This document shows, in pieces, positions 57,294-59,242 of a stretch of 59,242 bases of DNA. A program made the translations under genes and the position numbers. The DNA lies in the NCBI RefSeq assembly GCF_025655475.1, contig NZ_JAHTIK010000001.1, positions 3,931,236 through 3,990,477 of the forward strand. The letters run 5' to 3'. Source of the stretch: Kitasatospora sp. DSM 101779 (GTDB lineage Bacteria; Actinomycetota; Actinomycetes; Streptomycetales; Streptomycetaceae). Position 1 is the first letter of the stretch. Each line of letters opens with the position of its first letter. The notes beneath the pieces were generated by a model, which saw only the letters and a program-made list of their open reading frames with translations, did not search any database and had not been told where the DNA came from.

Positions 57294-58548
57294 GCACCTG
57301 GCGGCCCCCGCGGTGTCGGAGGCGCCGTTCAATGCCGTCTACCTGGCGATCGGCGCAGCGGCCTGGACGGTCGCCGCGCTCAAGCTCCGGGCCTGGCGGC
57401 GCGATCCCTCGCCCGGCCTGCTGGTGGTGGCGCTGGCGATCGCCTCTCCGGCGAGTTCCTTCCTGATGGCCTCGCCCCTCCTCTACCGGGCGATCGACCG
57501 GGCCGCGCACACCGGCAACCTGGCCACCCTGCTGGTGTACCTGGGCATCACCGGCTTCTCCGCGGCCACCGTGGTGCTGGCCATGATCTGGACCCCGCCG
57601 GGCGAACGGGACGGCGACCGGATCTGGGACGTCTCCTCGGCCGGCACCCGGCGGCGGATCCGGGCCAGGCTGAGCCTGTTCGCGGTGCTGGCCGCCCTGA
57701 TGGCGGTGCTGTTCGCCGCCGGCCGGGCGAGCACCCCGGAGACCCCGCTCACCTTCGACACCACCTTCGCGACGGTGCCCGCCATCGCCTGTTTCCTCGC
57801 GCTGTACCAGGGCGCCTTCGCCTTCGCACTGATCGACATCGCCCGGGTCTGCCGGGGCCACGCCGCCCGGCTGCCGGCCGGCTGGCTGCGCCGCGGCATC
57901 CGGCTGATCGCCCTCGGCTCGGTCACGGCCTGCGGCTACGTGCTCTGCAAGATCGTCGCGATCGGGGCGGCGGCCGCCGGGATCGGCGGCACGGAGTGGC
58001 TGAGCACCGCCGCCGGGCCGGCCTTCGCCGCCGCCGGCGCCCTGCTGATCACCGCGGGCTTCGCCGGCCCGGCGGGCGCCAACTGGGCCCGGCGCCGGCG
58101 CGACTACCGGGCGCTGCGCCCGCTGTGGGACCTCGTCTACCGCGCCGACCGCCGCCTCGCCCTGGAGGCCCCGCCCGCCCGCTGGACGGAGCGCCTCGCC
58201 CTGCGCGACCTCGAGTGGCGCACCACGCGGCGCGGCCTGGAGATCCGGGACGGCCAGCTCACCCTGCGGCCCTGGGTGGACCCGGCGGTGGTCGCCAGCA
58301 GTGCCCGGATCGCCGAGCGGGCCGGACTGGCCGATCCCGAGCGGTCCGCCCTGGTGGTCGCCGCCGCGCTGCGCTCCGCCGTCGCCGCGCTGGCCGCCGG
58401 ACGGCAGCCGCGGCCCCGCGAGGCGCAGGCCGTGCTGCCCGGCCTCGACGCGGACCCGGCCGAGGAGCGGGCGCATCTCGTCCGGGTGTCCCGCGGCCTC
58501 GACGGCCCGCTGACCGCCGAGGCACTCGCCGCCGCGGGAACGCCGTGA
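57286..58548 (+). CDS. MAB_1171c-like putative transporter / DUF6545-type membrane protein
   Basis: A 420-aa membrane protein with about seven helices in the first 270 residues (VYLAIGAAAWTVAAL, LLVVALAIASPASSFLMA, LLVYLGITGFSAATVVLAMIW, LSLFAVLAALMAVLFAA, ATVPAIACFLALYQGAFAFAL, LIALGSVTACGYVLCKIVAI, GPAFAAAGALLITAGFAG) and a cytoplasmic tail of about 140 residues with the pattern RALRPLWDLVYRADRRLALEAPP. The arrangement resembles MAB_1171c family proteins, found next to XRE-type regulators in actinobacteria. Function unknown. Overlaps the next gene by 4 bp. Confidence 0.8.
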   Translation: MSEHLAAPAVSEAPFNAVYLAIGAAAWTVAALKLRAWRRDPSPGLLVVALAIASPASSFLMASPLLYRAIDRAAHTGNLATLLVYLGITGFSAATVVLAMIWTPPGERDGDRIWDVSSAGTRRRIRARLSLFAVLAALMAVLFAAGRASTPETPLTFDTTFATVPAIACFLALYQGAFAFALIDIARVCRGHAARLPAGWLRRGIRLIALGSVTACGYVLCKIVAIGAAAAGIGGTEWLSTAAGPAFAAAGALLITAGFAGPAGANWARRRRDYRALRPLWDLVYRADRRLALEAPPARWTERLALRDLEWRTTRRGLEIRDGQLTLRPWVDPAVVASSARIAERAGLADPERSALVVAAALRSAVAALAAGRQPRPREAQAVLPGLDADPAEERAHLVRVSRGLDGPLTAEALAAAGTP

Positions 58549-59242
58549 GCGGCGCGCGGCCGCCCGGCGGCGCCCGTGACCCGTACGCGCGGCTGGTGCT
58601 GGAGGTGATGCCGGAGGAGTCCCGGGTCGGGCTGACCCTGGGCTTCGTCCGGACCTTCGGCATACCGGAGATCGCCGCGGTGCTGCACGGCACGGGCCGG
58701 GTGACCGGGCAGCCGAAGAGCCGGGCCAAGGCGACCGGAGCGGCGATGTTCACCCTGATCGGGCACGGCCCGGACAGTCCCGAGGGCCGCAGGGTCGTGG
58801 ACGGGCTGCGCCGGGTCCACGACCGCCCCGGCATCACGCCCGAGCTGATGCACTACGTGCTGGCCTGCTTCACCGTCTGCCCGCTGCGGTTCATGGACGA
58901 GCACGGCCCGCGGCGGCCGACTCCCCCGGAACGGGACTCCGCGTACGCCTTCCACCGGGAACTCGCCGAGGCGCTCGGCCTGCCCGAGCCGCCCGGCGGC
59001 GACCTCGCGGGCACCGAGGCATGGATGCGCGGGGTCGAGGGCCGCCGCTTCGCGCCCACCCCGCAGGCCCGGGAGCTGTGGGCGTCGGCCCGCGGCCTGC
59101 TCGCCTCCCGCCTCCCCGGCCCGCTGGCCCCGCTCACCCCGGTCCTGGCCGCCGCCCTGCTGGACGAGCCCCTGCGCACCTCGCTCGGCGCACCCCGGCC
59201 GCCCGCCCTCGTCCGGGCCGCGGTCACCACCGCGCTGCGCCT
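58545..59242 (+). CDS. MpaB-like oxygenase family protein, truncated by window end
   Basis: Starts with GTG overlapping the previous TGA and runs off the window. The 232 visible codons begin VSGARPPGGARDPYARLVLEVM, continue MPEESRVGLTLGFVRTFGIPEIAAVLHGTG and ATGAAMFTLIGHGPDSPEGRRVVDGLRRVHDRPGI, then ELMHYVLACFTVCPLRFMDEHGPRRPTPPERDSAYAF. This is the pattern of the DUF2236/oxygenase MpaB family (heme-containing rubber-oxygenase-like proteins). Whether the heme ligands are complete cannot be judged. Fourth gene of the XRE-ImmA-membrane protein operon. Confidence 0.78.
   Translation, partial: MSGARPPGGARDPYARLVLEVMPEESRVGLTLGFVRTFGIPEIAAVLHGTGRVTGQPKSRAKATGAAMFTLIGHGPDSPEGRRVVDGLRRVHDRPGITPELMHYVLACFTVCPLRFMDEHGPRRPTPPERDSAYAFHRELAEALGLPEPPGGDLAGTEAWMRGVEGRRFAPTPQARELWASARGLLASRLPGPLAPLTPVLAAALLDEPLRTSLGAPRPPALVRAAVTTALR

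Overview
The window is high-GC actinobacterial chromosome from Streptomycetaceae (Streptomyces or Kitasatospora). Evidence: strong third-position GC, a conservon (cvnABCD) followed by a CYP157/CYP154 P450 pair, a c-di-AMP riboswitch in front of an M23 peptidase, GGGGAACTGCGCG-type inverted repeats between genes, and a tRNA Glu-Asp-Phe cluster used by a pSAM2-like integrase.

Layout. 1-9.7 kb: the 3' part of a PrsW-type protease, initiator tRNA-Met, an unusual leader-like segment, then ordinary genes (small-molecule methyltransferase, sensor-domain membrane protein, GNAT, M23 peptidase, tautomerase, alpha/beta hydrolase-TetR pair, thioesterase). 10.1-15.4 kb: conservon operon cvnABCD-CYP157-CYP154, all reading frames overlapping. 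15.4-24.8 kb: regulators and exporters (TetR, degenerate ABC ATPase + YhgE/Pip protein, AhpD, MocR/PdxR-type regulator, XRE-cupin + tiny DUF6126-like protein, MFS exporter, WYL regulator). 24.8-32.6 kb: metabolic genes (pyruvate oxidase-like TPP enzyme, GH65 phosphorylase with beta-phosphoglucomutase, VOC protein, secreted protein, flavoprotein). 32.7-45.3 kb: tRNA-Lys, further housekeeping and stress genes (PARG-like hydrolase, RG-repeat DEAD-box helicase, two CrcB fluoride channels with a DUF190 protein, zincin) and tRNA-Glu, tRNA-Asp, tRNA-Phe.

45.2-53.4 kb is an integrated mobile element of about 8.1 kb, bounded by a perfect 47-bp direct repeat of the tRNA-Phe 3' end. It carries integrase, excisionase, a frameshifted and truncated rep-type ATPase remnant, a GntR regulator, a HAD hydrolase, an AIPR-type anti-phage gene with an apparent PD-(D/E)XK nuclease motif, and small low-confidence ORFs. 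No intact replication or DNA-translocase gene is visible, so it looks like a reduced actinomycete integrative element kept as a defence and regulation cassette. Base composition inside it is visibly less GC-rich.

53.4-59.2 kb returns to chromosome: a rhodanese, a ScoMcrA-like HNH endonuclease (predicted modification-dependent restriction), then a tight four-gene operon XRE - ImmA/IrrE-type metallopeptidase - MAB_1171c-like membrane protein - MpaB-like oxygenase (cut by the window end). AIPR, the HNH nuclease and the XRE/ImmA operon lie within 9 kb and are the most promising place for an undescribed defence or signalling system. The other item that stands out is a 15-nt perfect complement to the 16S rRNA 3' end in front of a 12-codon ORF near position 914.
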